In this document: piece after piece, positions 10,452 through 23,580 of the stretch
How positions within the stretch are numbered: the stretch's first letter is position 1
How the letters are laid out: each line of letters begins with the position of its first letter
From: Ophioderma brevispina
Taxonomy: Eukaryota; Echinodermata; Ophiuroidea; Amphilepidida; Ophiodermatidae
Assembly (NCBI GenBank): GCA_023653785.1
Contig: JAMKCH010019868.1
Coordinates: 1 to 64,000, forward strand
Length of the DNA: 64,000 nt
Reading direction: 5' to 3'
The notes under the pieces: generated by a model
Told to the model about the DNA's origin: nothing
Database searches by the model: none
Seen by the model: the letters and a program-made list of their open reading frames with translations, nothing else
Position numbers and translations under genes: made by a program

Positions 10452-13430
10452 GAGATAGCATGTACTAAGATGAGTTACATGATTCTAGTTTTGAAAACTT
10501 GGCTGTTCGTAACGCCGTCCGAATTTCTTAAAGTATGATATTTGGAGACGGAAATCTAACTTGAATTGGAAGAAAAATGCCTTATCCCAGTGTAAACAAT
10601 GACACACAAACTTGTTGAAGTGCCCGAAGTTGTCCGTTTTCTCAATTTTGTCCCGGGGGGGGGGGGGGGGGGGGTCGGATTTATTGGCATCCCTCGGAAA
10701 ATTAGAACTATATAATAGGCCCATAAGCTGTATATAGATTCCATGGTGTAAAGGTCATGATACGTCATTTTCTGTCATAAATGGCGAAAAACGGTTTACT
10801 TGCACAGGAAATCTTGAGCAAAATGTGGTGCGCGATATGAGCCAGATCTTGTCAATGCGTCGGGTATACGTTGTGTACTGTTGCATGAGCGCCGTAGTCT
10901 CGTGTGCGTTTTATACGTTCGTGCGCGGAACTCGTGGAGTCACTGGCGTGGTTAGGACACCATATACATGAGAATGAGACAAAACTTTGAATAAAATAAC
11001 GGTCTCAGCAGTTAGGGATTTTTGAAAGGCGTGAATTTTCAAATGCATTTTGTCCAAATTTCTTTAAAAAAAACGAAAAAACTAAAAAATTTAAAATTGA
11101 TTTAAATGATTTCTTCTTCGTGCCGTATGCTATAATGGAAGAATTCATCAAGCGGTTTTGGAGAAGAAATCAATATGCAATCAGGCATAATTAATGCCGG
11201 TTTAGGGATTTTTTTCCATAGAGCTCCAACAGGAGATTTGGCAACCTCCAAAATCCCAACTCTAGTATCGAAAATCGGGTCCTTCCCCCTTTTTGTCCCA
11301 AAGTTGGTCATATTTACCACAGGATTGTAATGTTAGTTAAGCAGATCATGGTAAGAAAATGTGCTGTGGTTAGATTAAAAGCATGAAATTTGGCAGAGAG
11401 TTAGAGAATTAAATTTGGAAACAACAAATGATATGAAAACCACCTGCACAGGTCTAGTTCAATGTCATATAGAGTTCACAACAGGTCAAATAGGTCAAAA
11501 AAAATTCAAGCATGCAGAATAAGGTATGTTGCATAATTCTAACACATTATAAACATTTCCATAGATCTATGGTGGACTACATTTCGATTTATTGAAAGGG
11601 GTCTTCTTCATTTAAAGAAACACGAGGAGATTTTCTGAGGCTACCAATTTCTATCAATTGCATTTGTGTAAGAATACCAACCGATGACATTCGTTGGTTA
11701 TTGAACAACAGAAAAAGAAAACAAAAAAAGTAAGTTTTGAATTACCGGCGGTCCTGATCGGCCCCATAAACAAGCATACCGGAATCTATCATGCCAACGA
11801 CAGAGAAGACAAAAGCATATTATTACATTGAAAGGCTTTACGAGATTATTCCCTCCAGGATTAATATATGGTTAAAATGTTTTAAAAAATGGAGGGGCAG
11901 ATTTTGCTTTGGAAATGTCCTCCTTATCTCTTTAAGCTTCATACATTAACATTAACATAACCATGAACAGTTCATTGAAGAGATACAGGACATAGCTCTA
12001 CTGGGGATACAATTTAGGTGAATTGTTTGAAAAGCTACAAGTCATATCACATTTTAATCACCAAAAAGCCCACAAACTAGAACAATCGGATTTTATATAG
12101 TTTATACTTTTACCACGTGACGGTCACTTTTAAAGGGAATCTGTTGTGTCTGGGGGCATGAATACATGGTTTGGGTCATGAAGGGGTAACAAGTCAAAAT
12201 AGGCCAGGTAGAAAACACCACAGCGGTATGCATTTTAAGGAATCTTGAAGTTTATGAGCAGAACCACTCAATTGAGTACATGGGCAAGAGATTAGGCGAG
12301 AGGAGAAAGCTCTATTAATCAATAATTAGCAACATATTTTTTGAAGAGCGCCCCAATTTTAAAAAAAATTGATATTTTTCTACGATTGCAATTGGTAACT
12401 GGTAAGTAAAGTATGCCTTTGAATGGTTAAGCTCGAAAATGTCTATGTGTCACAAACTAAGGAATTTTGTAATTAGAATAATTATTATCGAGAATCTCCG
12501 ATAATCATTCACGGCTGCTGGAACAACCTTCCAATGTAAAAAGCCGGGACACAGCGCCATGTACGTGTCCTACGCTCAGCCATTAGTTTTTTATTGGTCA
12601 GGCAAGTCAAGTTAGAGGTTTCTTGAGGTGGCACTATATTCGGGCCTATTTCATCATGGACGGAAATACACGTAGCATTTTCCTAGCCCTGCCGTTTAAG
12701 TCCAGCTTGGATCCAATTCTAATTACAAAATCGCTTATTTATGATTAAAAAACTTCATTTTTAGGCATTCTCTCAGGTATAGTTCCCTAGACAATTACCA
12801 CCGAAAACTGTGCCCAAAATATCAAATTTTGAAAATTGGGGGCGCTCTTCAAAAATGTGCCATCTTGCTCGATACCCCAAAAAACCCATTTCTGCCACTG
12901 TTCAGAAACCATCTTACATGATTGAGTTTGACTTTATTGGTGCTTTGGCTCTCCCCCCCAAAAAAAAATATTTTCTCAAGTAAGTTACTATTGAATCCTT
13001 CTTCCTCCCGACAGTAATCCCCTCTGTGAATTTTTCCCCCAGCCCCACTTGCCCACCAAGATGTAATGAAAACCAAAATGGTAAAATAAATTGATATAAG
13101 GGCCAGGCCTAGCCCAACTCGTTGATATGCTCCATTACTACAAGAATTTATTCATCTGTATATTTCCTAAAAACATGAAACTCATAATAGATTTGATTAC
13201 ATTGCAAATAACAACGTTAATACGAGATCATTGTTCATGCTGAATGCATGTGCATCAACACTTGCCTCGATGTACATGACAATGCTTGTGGTAACTATGG
13301 CTATGGGACGTCCATTTTAACATGCCAAGGGTCTCACAGTTCCCTAAAATGTGGCCAACTTCGGGACAAAATTGAAATAACGGGCAACTTGCGGGCACTG
13401 TCAAGTTTTGTGTCATTGTTTTTAATTTAC
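10452..13430. mobile_element. Long-TIR element, truncated copy
   Basis: The left arm at 10452-10665 starts near GAGATAGCATGT and includes the block complementary to CTCCAAATATCAT, followed by an 18-G run. Its reverse complement reappears in part at 13350-13430 (ACTTCGGGACAAAATTGA..). There the arm stops where copy B of the tandem duplication begins. No transposase frame is visible, so the element is non-autonomous or dead. Confidence 0.6.
12342..12858. mobile_element. TIR element of about 515 bp (MITE-like)
   Basis: The left end reads TTTTGAAGAGCGCCCCAATTTT and the right end reads AAAATTGGGGGCGCTCTTCAAAA, giving terminal inverted repeats of about 22 bp. The interior has no coding capacity. 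Related sequence occurs at 16775-17322, at 24913-25200 and, as an end fragment, near 40303-40335. Confidence 0.8.
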
Positions 13431-13911
13431 GGCATTTTTTTGGCGGCCAATTGTGAATTTGGCGGCCCCTTCTGGCGAAAAAATGATTCTTGGGTCTATA
13501 TCCTAAAATGTCAGTAGGTTCGACTTGACATTCTGGCCAATTATTTTATTTATTTTTTTTATTTTTGTGTTGTTAGCGTGGTAGATCATGTCATGTGTTC
13601 AGACACTAGCTTTCCAGATGATGATGAACAGGGATCCCGGACGAATTGGGTAGCAGCCAAGGGGTTCAACCAACTCTTCTCGGACAACCGCTGGCTTCGT
13701 TACATATACAGGCGATTGATTTCTCCAATCGATATGGGTACCGACGGTTCTTCCTTAATTGTCCCCAGTCCGATTTTTAGGACGGGTATTCTCATGGTTA
13801 GATTTTGCCAAAGTCCAAATGAACCTCATGGGCGTAGAGCGGAAATTCTAAGTTTTAATCAAATAGTTCTTTACCAAACTCCAAATCCAAAATTTAGTCC
13901 CAATTACATCA

Positions 13912-14002
13912 CAGCAAGTGGCCCAGACGGGCAGTCGAACACCGTGTGCGACATTCTGCACCAAAGGCGAAATACACTAACCAGTGGGCCACGCCGCTCC
14001 AA
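13912..14002 (-). repeat. tRNA-derived SINE head, copy B
   Basis: This is the counterpart of the SINE head at 9601-9682 in the second copy of the tandem duplication. The B box is worn (GTTCGACTGCC on the minus strand) and the A box has extra bases, so it is probably inactive. Confidence 0.6.
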
Positions 14003-14804
14003 TTTTCAGCTATGGACCCAAAAATGGCAGATTCCATTTGGATATTATCATCCAATCTGCGGCACTATAGTGAAAAATTAGGGCAGGACAAGTAGATTTA
14101 TAGACTTGCAGATTTACATGTCTGACATTGCGGGATTTGTATTTACCGGATACTGTGTGGCGCATACATGATATATCAAAAGAAGGACGTTGTTGCATTT
14201 GTGGTGCAGTATTAAAAAGGACATACAATTGAAACCTTGCCCAAAACAACATTGATATCTCCCGCTATGAAGCAACGATATCCATGGCTGTCGAAAGCAC
14301 TTGAGTCTAATTCAAGCTCTAGTGTGTAAATTACACAAGTTAACTACGGAACCACACAATCAGTCCTATGTAGGCTCTCATACGTAAAGCACACACGCAC
14401 CAAAGTGCCGTTTATTCATAAGCAACTGTACTTTTTTTCCACCAATTTTCACCTTGTTTGGCCATGGAGGTAGGAGAGAAGGAAAAAGCTCTACCCTAAT
14501 TGAATTACGCAACGCCAATTATCCCCCAATTATATGACTTGGCAACTAATTGTAAAAGCATAGACCACCCCCAAAAGGCCAATTTACGGCGGAGAGACTC
14601 TTCATGTTCCACTTGATCATCGCCCGCCAGAAGCGGGGCACGCTCAGTTGAACTAGATATGACCTGTGCGCAGAGACAGGAGGAAACGCGTTCTATATCC
14701 ACCGACCGCGCAGTGGTTATGGTTATACAATGGTGTGAAAAAGCCGAAAACAAAGAGATTGAGACGATTTACATGCACCGAAATTCTGAGTATTCAGTCC
14801 CAAA

Positions 14805-17800
14805 AAATAGCAGAGATAGCATGTTCCTAAGGATAAGGTGAGTTACATTGACTCTAGTTTTTGAAAACTTGGAGTTTTGTTAACCGCGTATTCTAAAAAG
14901 TATGAGATTTGGAGACGGAAAATCTACTTGAATTGGGAAGAACAAATATGCCTATATTAACACTGAACAAATTGATTGACAGTGCCTTAAGTTGCCCGTT
15001 TTCTCAAATTGCCGGGGGGGGGGGGGGGCTGGGTCGGAATTTATTTCGGCAATTCCCTCGGAAAAATTAGCACTCTATATAAATTGCCCTAGTAAGCATG
15101 TATATAGATTCCATGTGTTTAAAGGCTAATGATCGGTCATTTTTCGTATAAACTGTGACGAAAACTGTTGGTACTACAATAGGAAATCTTGAGCAAAAAG
15201 GTGGTTACTGCGATATGAGCCAAGATCTTGTCAATACCGTTGGTAATAAGTGTGTTGCATGAGAGCCGTATAGTCTCGTGTGCGTTTTTATACGTCTCGT
15301 GCTCGGGACCTCGATGGAAGTCAATTGGCGTGGTAGGACACCATATACATGAGACTGAGACTAATTTTGAATAAAGAACGTTCTCAGCAGTCCTAGGGAT
15401 TTTTGACAATGGCGTGAATGTTTTCCATGCATTTTGTCAATTTTCTTCTACGAACTAAAAGGCTCGCAGAACAAAATTGCTTTTTTTAATTATTAAAATG
15501 ATGTCTTCTGGCAGTATGCTATAAATTGAATGAATTCATCAAGCGGTTTTGGAGAAAAGGAAAGAATCAAATGCCCCAAATCAGGAATAGAAATGCAGAT
15601 TTAGGGATTTTTTCCAAAGGAGACTCAAAGGAGCTTGGCGGCAACCTCCAAAATCCCAACTTCTAGTTCCCGAACTGCGAGGCGCCTTTCCCCCTGGTTC
15701 GTTGACCCAACTCGAGTTGGTCATATTTACCCCAGCATTGTAATGTTAGTAAGCATGATCATGGTAGAAATTGTCAATTTTTGTTATAAAAGCATCAAAT
15801 TGGAGAGAGGTAGAGAATAAATTTAGGAAAACAATTGGATATGAAACCACCGCAAGGTTCTAGTTCATGTCATCTTCTAGAGTTTCCTCAAAAAGGATCA
15901 AATGAGGTTCACAAAAACATTAAAGCATGCAGCATAAAGGGTTGCATAATTCTAACACATTAAACATCATTCTAGATCTATTTGTGAAATACATTTCGAC
16001 TTAATCATAGAGGGTCTTCTTCATTTATAAAGGGGAAAGAGGAGATGCTCGACGACGGCTACAAAATTGATGTAGAAGACTTTGCACTTGGTGTAGCATA
16101 CCACCGATGACATTAGAGGTTTGAACAAATGAAAAGAAAAACAAAAAAGGAAGTTTTGAACTTACCTGCTTTCATAATCGGCCCATAAACCAATTCATTA
16201 CTCGGATATCATCATGCCACTGACAGAGAATACAAAAGCATGACTATTCATCGAAGATGGCTTTACGGCGATTCCTAAGTGCTGTATATATGGTCAAATT
16301 GTGTAAAGAAAAATGGTGAGGGCCTATTTTGCTGGAATGTCCTCTTATCTCTTTAGCTTAATACATCACATTAACCATGAACATTTGTCATCGCAAGACG
16401 ATACCAGGGACATAGCTCACTGGGGAATACATTTAGGTGAATTTGTGGGGAAAAGCTACAAGTCATAGCTCACATTTTAATCACCAACAGCCACCCACAT
16501 AGACCAATCGGATTTATATAGTTTAAACTTTTACACTGTGACGGTTAACTTTTAAAGGGAATCTGGTTGCTGAGACTGGGCGAATGAATACACGAGGTTT
16601 TGGGTCATGAAGGGGAGATAGCAGGTCAAATAGCCGGTAGAACCACACACAGCGGTATGCATTTAAGGAATCTTGAATTTTATGAGCAGAAGAAGAAACA
16701 CTCAATTGAGTCCAATGGCAAGTGAGGTAGAGAGAGAAGGAAGGAGACAGCTCTATTAAAAAAATAGCACATATTTTTGAAGAGTAAAGAGCGCCTCCAT
16801 GTATAAAAACAAAATTGAGATGTTTGGATCACGATTGCAATTGCGTTTAACGTCGAGCTAGTAAAGTATGCGTTGAATGGTTAAGCTCGAAAAGGTTTAT
16901 GTGTCACAAAACGGCAATGGAGGAATTTTTGTAATTAGTATAATTTTAATCGGAGATCTCCGATAATTATAATTCAACGGCTGCTGGCAAAACAGCACCT
17001 TCCAATGTGAAAAAAGCCGGGAAATAGCGCCCATGTACGTGTCTACGTCATCCATTAGTTGTTTATTGTTAGGCAAGTCAAGTTAGGGGTTATTTTCTCA
17101 AGGTGGGCACTATTTCATTCATGGTGACGTATAACGTAGCATTTCTAGCCCATGCCGTTAAGTCCAATGTTGGTGATCCCATTCTAATTTACAAAATCGC
17201 TTATTTTAGATATAAATACGCATTTTTTGGCATTCTCGTTCCGGTATAGTTTTCACTAGCATTAACTAATATCGTAACTGTGCAAAAATATCAATTTTCT
17301 GAAAAATTGGGGGCGGGTCTTCAAAAAAGTGAACCTTATGCTCGATCCCCCAAAAAACCCATTCTGGCCACAGTTCAAAGAACCATCTTAAATGATGAGC
17401 GGTTGACGATTTATTGGGGGGCTTTGCTCTCCCCCCCAAAAAAAAAATATTGCTCAACGTAAGTTAATAATAATGCGAATCCTCTTCTTTCATCCCGAAC
17501 AGTAGCGCTCGTGAAATGTTTCACCCCAGCCCCCCTTGCCCACCAAGATGTAATGAAAACCCCCAAAATGTGTAAACATAAAGTGATATAGGGCCAGGCC
17601 TAGCCCAACTGTCGTTGAATAGGCTCCATTAAATGTAACAGAATTTATTCACTGTCTATTTCCTCAAAAAACATGAATACTGTGTAATAGATTTTGATTA
17701 CATTGCAAATAAAAACGTACTACGAGATCATTGTGTTCATGCTGAATGACATGATGCATAAAATATTTGCATCGATGTTACATTACCAAATGCTGTGGTA

Positions 17801-18095
17801 AATTATGGCGATTGGGAAGTCCATTTTAACAATCGCCATAGGGTATCACATTCCCGTAAATGTGGCCAACTTCGGGACCAAAATTGAATCCGGCAAACTT
17901 CGGGCATGTCAAGTTTTGGGTCAGTTTAGATACGGGCATTTTCTTCCCAATTCAAGTTAGATTTCGTCTCCAAATATCATCTTTCAGAAAAACGGCGTGA
18001 CAAAACTTCAGTGCAAGTTTTGTAAAATGGCTGAAACGTACGAGTAAAACTAGAATCAATGTTAAATCATTCTTAAGGAAACATGCTATCTCATA
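14805..18095. mobile_element. Long-TIR element, complete copy (about 3.3 kb)
   Basis: The left arm (14805-15015) contains GAGATAGCATGT, the GGAGACGGAAAATCTACTTG block and a G-run. The right arm (17865-18095) is its reverse complement, running from ACTTCGGGACC through CCCAATTCAAGTTAGATTT and CCAAATATCAT to ACATGCTATCTC. Arms are about 210-230 bp with many small indels. The interior holds another TIR element (16775-17322). I found neither a clear target-site duplication nor a transposase. Confidence 0.6.
16775..17322. mobile_element. TIR element, duplicate copy
   Basis: This is the copy B counterpart of 12342-12858. The left terminus is disrupted by a short insertion (GAAGAGTAAAGAGCGCC) and the right terminus reads AAAAATTGGGGGCGGGTCTTC. 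Confidence 0.7.
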
Positions 18096-18244
18096 CTTTT
18101 AATAAGGTTGATGACTCACAGATCTCAAATAACCCCAAAGACTTTTTGTTTGACCTTGAATATGATTGACGGTGACGTGTTCCATATCTTAAAATAAATC
18201 AAAATTAGTATTTAATTTTAAACATTATGCCAAGTTTCATGTCT

Positions 18245-18589
18245 TTATAAAGAAATGCACCAATTTCTTACAATAATGTCGCTATGTTTCTTTGCTGAAC
18301 TAGGTACATCAAATGCAGTGAGCACATGCAATTCAGCATAATATTGCATTCCCGTGTTGTAATAGAATGGGACATGACCTTCTCTGCTGTTGTTTTGTTG
18401 TCTCCATCGGTGGGGGCAAGGGGAACCAGTGTAAATCCATAAATTATTAAAAACATTAACGTGGCCTGTTCCCACCGCAATGTATAAAAACGTGGGCACA
18501 TTTCTTGGTGGAAATGAATAATAAGTCACATTCAATTTATTTCCCCAGTACTCAGTGACCAATAGACTTACAATAGACTTAGCAAGCAA
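18245..18589 (-). other. Unassigned open frame, about 114 codons
   Basis: A minus-strand frame opens just beyond the right arm of the long-TIR element and ends with TAA at 18245. Composition is not low-complexity; aromatic and Asn residues are common. I do not recognise a family. An overlapping frame in the same direction is also open for 77 codons, which argues for chance or for a decayed coding fragment. An acceptor-like TACTTTAG lies just upstream, but no second exon was found. Confidence 0.2.
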
Positions 18590-18599
18590 TGGGGCCTAA

Positions 18600-21217
18600 A
18601 GTATCAATTACCGAACCCAGGATGGTGGAAGAAAAACGCTTCCGATTCCTTTTCATTGGGAGTGAAGGACCATTGTTATATTGTCTCGACGGTGGAAAGA
18701 GATTCAGGTGTGACCGATTAGACAAAGTATTTTAATGTGCGTAAACACAATCATACTTATCCTCATTCACATATAGTAAATCTTGACTCTTCTATTAGTG
18801 CTGTGATTCAATTAAATTTGACCATATTTTTCATCATGTATTCGAAAGATAAAAGAAGAAGAAAAGAAGTAAGAAAGAAGAAAGAAGAAAGAATAAGATA
18901 AGACAAACTGTTATACTCAAAGTAAAAACATATTCTTAGCAAATCTTTGCAAAAATTTTTAACGATATGATTCAACTGATTTTGGTAGGTTAATATAGGT
19001 GTCAACATTTACAAAAAATATTTGCTTTTTTTAATGTTTTGTTGTTGTTTAGGTTTTTAAAATCTTTTTGTACAGGCGTCAAATTTTGAAATTGATCCAA
19101 TCATGTTGAAATAGTATTACCAAGTTAATGAGTTTATCCATAAGGATGCCAAAAAGGTTAGTTTTGTACTATTGCGGCCGGACACGAACAGAAAATGTTT
19201 TGGAATTATAGGCTAAAAAACAGCAAAAAAAAATTCAATAAACAACGGTCATTTCAGGCAGTTACAAGGGGTCAAATTTTAAATTATTCCGATTTGGATA
19301 AAATCCGGTGCAAAATGATTGATGGTATGCTATAGGATTAAACATAAGGAATGTTTTGACTGTCTTGAATGCTTAGTTCCCAATGTAGGGGGACACAAGG
19401 TCACATCACATGCATTTTCAATGGGCTTGACCTTGATGTTTTAATCAGTTATTATGAAATTACACTGGTTTTCAGTAGCACCCAGATGCGGGACTAAGGA
19501 ATTTGTTATATAGTTGGTTGTTGGTCTACGTTCCCATATAGTTATATTTGTATTGTACCATAATACAATAGTTTTTAAGGACCGTTTTCGAGCGCGCGAT
19601 GATTATCGGTCAAAGGGGGTTTTGAAAGAGTTTCTCATCTCTACTACTCCAGGTTTGTGTAACTGTAAGGTATTTACAATCTGTTTGTAGATATTTTCCT
19701 ACATTAGTGTTCTCTTGTAAAAAAGTTTTGAGTTGAAGACGGATTGACCAAAACTTGAAATAAGAACTCCCGCAACAAGTACGTATGGGGAATGCTCAAA
19801 TAAACCCATCAATAAAGATTGTGATTTCTATTTGGATAATTTCTTTTGTTAACTGCGATTTATTTAAAATTGGGCATCTAATTTGGAATGGGACCATCTA
19901 TTAAAGTTGTCTCTTGCAGAGCCGTTTGCCATCCGTAATACAAATACAATGTGTGTGTCGGTAAAAATATGTGTCTTAAGGGCAGTGTAATAATCTAGGG
20001 GAATGTAATTTGTGTGGGAGGATTTTTAAACGCTTCAACATATTGTCACAGATTTCTTTTATATTTAAAAGTGCTGTATGTAAAAGCCAAATAGAACAGT
20101 CATTGCTATTTAGGTTGCTGTAATATGGACATGTCGTGAAACAAGGGCAACAGACAGGCAGAGAAGGGACACAAGTCGAGATTGGCAGGAACACACTAGT
20201 TGCACATTTTTGCGAATTCAACCAGCTCCAGAAAGAAAGAGTAATTATGAGCGCGCCTCTTACGCAGTGCAGGTACAAAACCACCATTTAATTGACACTT
20301 CGTATGTTATAAAACACTGATAGTAGCAAGAAATACATGAAACTAGGGTGATAATTTCAGGCAATGCTCTGTAGTCAACACCAATTACGGTTCGATGACC
20401 TAAATAATGTGCACTTTCTTGTGACTTGACCAAATGCTTATTCGAGACCAGTTGCCAACAAACCACAGCTGCTGTTTAACTTTTTCATTGTCATCGTCTT
20501 ATTAGAGACAATGTGTACTCGAGTTTTGAGATATATCATATTGACCACATTATTTTATTGAAATGATTGTTACAACCTAAGCTTGACGGAAATAACAATA
20601 AGGTACGAAATATCACCCATTCATCTAGAAAGGGAAAAAGTATAGTTAATTACAGACTCCGAAGTTATAAAAATAAAATTTTCACTGTAAATAAGCATAA
20701 TTTGTGTCAAATTTTCTTAAGAAGTTCAGGGATTATAAGAAGAACATAATCAAAATTAAATAAATTATGTCTGTCAAGTATCCATGAATTTATGAAGAAA
20801 TAAATCACTACACTCTCACGCTCTGCGTTTAGTAGTGACCTCGTCAATCGCTAATCATACTGATCTGATTTACATATATTGATTTGTTTTACATTTATTG
20901 CAAATTATATATATTTGAAGTGGTATAAATATCATTGTTATATTATTATGTATAACCGGTAATTTGTTATTCTGTATTATCACTTCTCTTTTCAAAATAA
21001 TTACTGTTATAATTTTTGCAACTGATGATTGTTTGATTGACAAATAAATCTGAAATCTGAAGAACAAAATGAAATCAGAAAATTAAAAAATATATTCAAA
21101 TGGTGTGTTTGATATAGTCGAGAACAAATTTTTTTCTCGTTTCTGTCAAGCAAAATCTTACATGATTTAAATTATGGTAATAACGCTTCATTACTCATAG
21201 AATTTCAACTCAAGAAC
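18600..21217. other. Gene-free stretch
   Basis: No gene is supported. It contains a GAA-rich tract near 18843-18905. Minus-strand frames at 19976-20466 are Cys/Leu-rich without a recognisable domain. Confidence 0.5.
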
Positions 21218-21390
21218 CCGGTGTGAAAGTAGATATAGTCCGCCGGCAGCCACAGTCCGGGCTCCATAGACGATAACGGAATAAACCGTGAAACTAATGT
21301 TGCGTGAAGAGTCAAATGAATTGAGTGCCCTGTTCTTTATCGTTGTAACCTAACTGTGAGTACGGCGGACTATAATTATTTCTACACCTG
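21218..21390. mobile_element. 173-bp MITE, copy 1
   Basis: The left end CCGGTGTGAAAGTAGATATA..GTCCGCCG is inverted at the right end as CGGCGGACTATAATTA..CACCTG. The interior matches the copy at 25991-26162 (GGGCTCCAT..GACAA/GATAACGGAATAAA..CGTGAAACTAAT). It has no coding potential and no flanking repeat was identified with confidence. Confidence 0.8.
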
Positions 21391-21420
21391 TTTGTATTAA
21401 AGTAAATTTTATGCGGCAAT

Positions 21421-21717
21421 ATGTTTTGCTTAATGGCCGAACCGGTCGCAAACGATCTTTGCCTTACAGGACATATAATTGCGTACGTACATTTCAGAGA
21501 CTCGGAGAACCCAGAACTTGTTAATTATGCAGGCTTTTCGATTGACAAGTCACCAAAAACAACTCTGTCGCGAACGTTTTTAAAGAAATGTACTTTTGAG
21601 CCACTTGTATTTCAGTCACAGTTACTTGAAGTTTGCAGATCTGTGATGGAAACCGATAGTTTGTTTGCAAAAGGGACAAATCTGAAGAAAACTACCAATG
21701 AAAGTCGTTATCGTTAG
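21421..21717 (+). CDS. Hypothetical open frame, 98 codons
   Basis: This uninterrupted frame starts 31 bases right of a MITE and ends in TAG. An internal ATG at codon 5 (MAEPVANDL) is an alternative start. Composition is balanced, with no low-complexity tract, signal peptide or membrane helix, and many Lys/Thr/Glu residues towards the C-terminus. I recognise no domain. A poly-A signal is not obvious nearby. It could be a small intronless gene, one exon of a larger gene, or chance. Confidence 0.25.
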   Translation: MFCLMAEPVANDLCLTGHIIAYVHFRDSENPELVNYAGFSIDKSPKTTLSRTFLKKCTFEPLVFQSQLLEVCRSVMETDSLFAKGTNLKKTTNESRYR

Positions 21718-22094
21718 GTTAAAATTTCTCAATGTTTGCCATTGCGGACGTACAATTTTTGCTCTGCGGATGTACGCCGTGAAATATTTCAATTTAGACA
21801 GGTAAATCTCAAATCATAACTAATCTACTTTCCTGCCAATATTCACTAGTATTTTTATGTTGCATAAACTATATTCTTGAAAATAAGCTTTTGGGCCACC
21901 CCGATTTTTTACTCTAAAGCAACATGGCGGCCTAAATACCAATTCTTACCAAAATTGGCTAAAAGCGTATTTGTTTTATGTGAAATTCACACAAAATTCA
22001 TCAATATCTGATTTTAATTTATAAACACATATGTCTTTGCTTTTGATGGATTACCTTAAGTTTATTCTTAAGGGCATTATCGTAATGTGCAACT

Positions 22095-23025
22095 GGTGCA
22101 TTGTTAATTTATTGTTGAGCTACAAGAAAACATATAGGGCTATCATTGTTTCTCAAAATGGCGGCTAAAAAAAATTCAAGATGGCTGACATTTACATTAA
22201 TTACAGTAAAATAAATGTATCACTTAAACTGTAATCGATTTTGTTTAAGAATTGCATTTTGACCGCCATTTGTATTTCTTATTGGTCACCATTTTGGGCA
22301 AAATGATAGTCCATAGGTTTTCTGGTAGTAGTTAAACAATTATTTAATAATGCATTATTAAAATTCCGCTTATACGATTAAACTTATGGTTAGCTTTATT
22401 GTGTGGCTGCAAAGACCTATACTTTCGTACATTGAAGGGGGTAAATTTTTAGTTTATGATTGCATTTTATAATTGTTAGCCAATTTTGGTCACAATTGGT
22501 ATTTTGGCCGCCATTTTGTTTTTAAGTAAAAATTCACTGTGCCCCAAAAGCTTATTCTAAATAATATTATTATTCAACCTAAAAACAATAGTAAATATGA
22601 TTCAGGAAACTGGTTCTCGTCTAAACTAAACTAGTTTCCTGCCACATACCCAAAAGTGTTATACACCCCAGGTCATGTCTAAACTAGCTCCTGCCACTTT
22701 TCAGTAGTGATTTTATGTTGTATTTGTAGTCTATGGGGAAAATGGCCTTTTTGAGCATATGATGACCAGAATTTTTTTTAGTTACGAATCACCATACTCG
22801 CCCGACGTCAGACCGGCAGCACAAGATTCTCTATAGTCGCCAAAGCTAGTAATTTGCAAATCGATGTGAAATTGATGAGCGCGGAGTAAATTGCCTCAAA
22901 TCACTGTACAAACGCCACTTAGTTTGAGAAAACATAAACCAGTCTACCATGTCAATCAATGAATTCCATCACTTCTTAATATCACAGTGCATTTCAGAAC
23001 ATTTTAAAGCACTTCTCCATATGCC
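22095..23025. repeat. Dispersed repeat cluster with GGCGGCCATTTTG words
   Basis: The part at 22728-23023 (GATGAGCG(C/T)GGAGTAAAT..CCAGTCTACCATG) is repeated in direct orientation at 24450-24740. The part at 22095-22200 (GCTATCATTGTTTCTCAAAATGG) is repeated in inverted orientation at 24795-24905. No gene is seen in 21718-23580. Confidence 0.7.
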
Positions 23026-23580
23026 ATGCAAGAAAGTAATCCATCCAAGATTTTTATGATCCTTACGCAGCATGTTTTGTGTGTATATCCTATATATGCA
23101 CAATGGGCTCCGAAACTAGTTTAAAAGTCATGAATCTAGACTTGACCTCTTTGCATCACATTTCATTCAAATTTACCTTTAAAACTCAACTATGATGGCA
23201 GTTGGCTACTTGCTTCGGACCCCCAAATTCCTGTTGTGTTGTAGATAGGTTACTGGCTATCCACTGATATTTTAGAATGTCAACGGGAATAAAACATGTT
23301 GTTTCTTGTACTCAGTATAAATATAACATTAAATGTAAATAAAATATGGATCAAAATTTACAGTAAGACAGTCCGAACTGTCCTTTTGTCATTTAACTAC
23401 ATAGACTCCATAGGATATCCTGATAATGGAGCCCTCATTGACAAAAAATTGGGATATACACGCACAAGCTTATCTTTCTCTAGATACCGGGGTCAATGTA
23501 CTTTTTTTGCTAGAAAACATTGCCTTTACAGCAGGGAGTGTACCAGGATGTGCCAAGCTAGCAGCGAGTCAGCAATTAAA

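Larger units (their letters stand above)
9205..13430. repeat. Tandem duplication, copy A
   Basis: The segment from the phrase GGGTCTATATCCTAAA (about 9223) to the phrase CAAGTTTTGTGTCATTG (about 13430) is repeated in the same order and orientation as 13470-17930. The offset is about 4268 bp at the left end and about 4490 bp near the right end, so copy B has net insertions. Differences are mostly single-base indels plus substitutions. Contents: a tRNA-like SINE, the left arm of a long-TIR element and a ~520-bp TIR element. Confidence 0.85.
13470..17930. repeat. Tandem duplication, copy B
   Basis: This is the second copy of 9205-13430. Shared blocks in order: the SINE with its tRNA-like head, the G-run in the left arm, a CAAAATCCCAACT block, the ~520-bp TIR element and the GGGCCAGGCCTAGCCCAACT block. 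The plus-strand open frame at 13578-14081 (167 residues) runs through the SINE and has no domain; I regard it as chance. Confidence 0.85.

Noticed and set aside
13578..14081. Longest plus-strand frame in the window (167 codons)
   Set aside because: It runs through a tRNA-derived SINE; the matching frame in copy A of the duplication is broken and no domain is recognisable.
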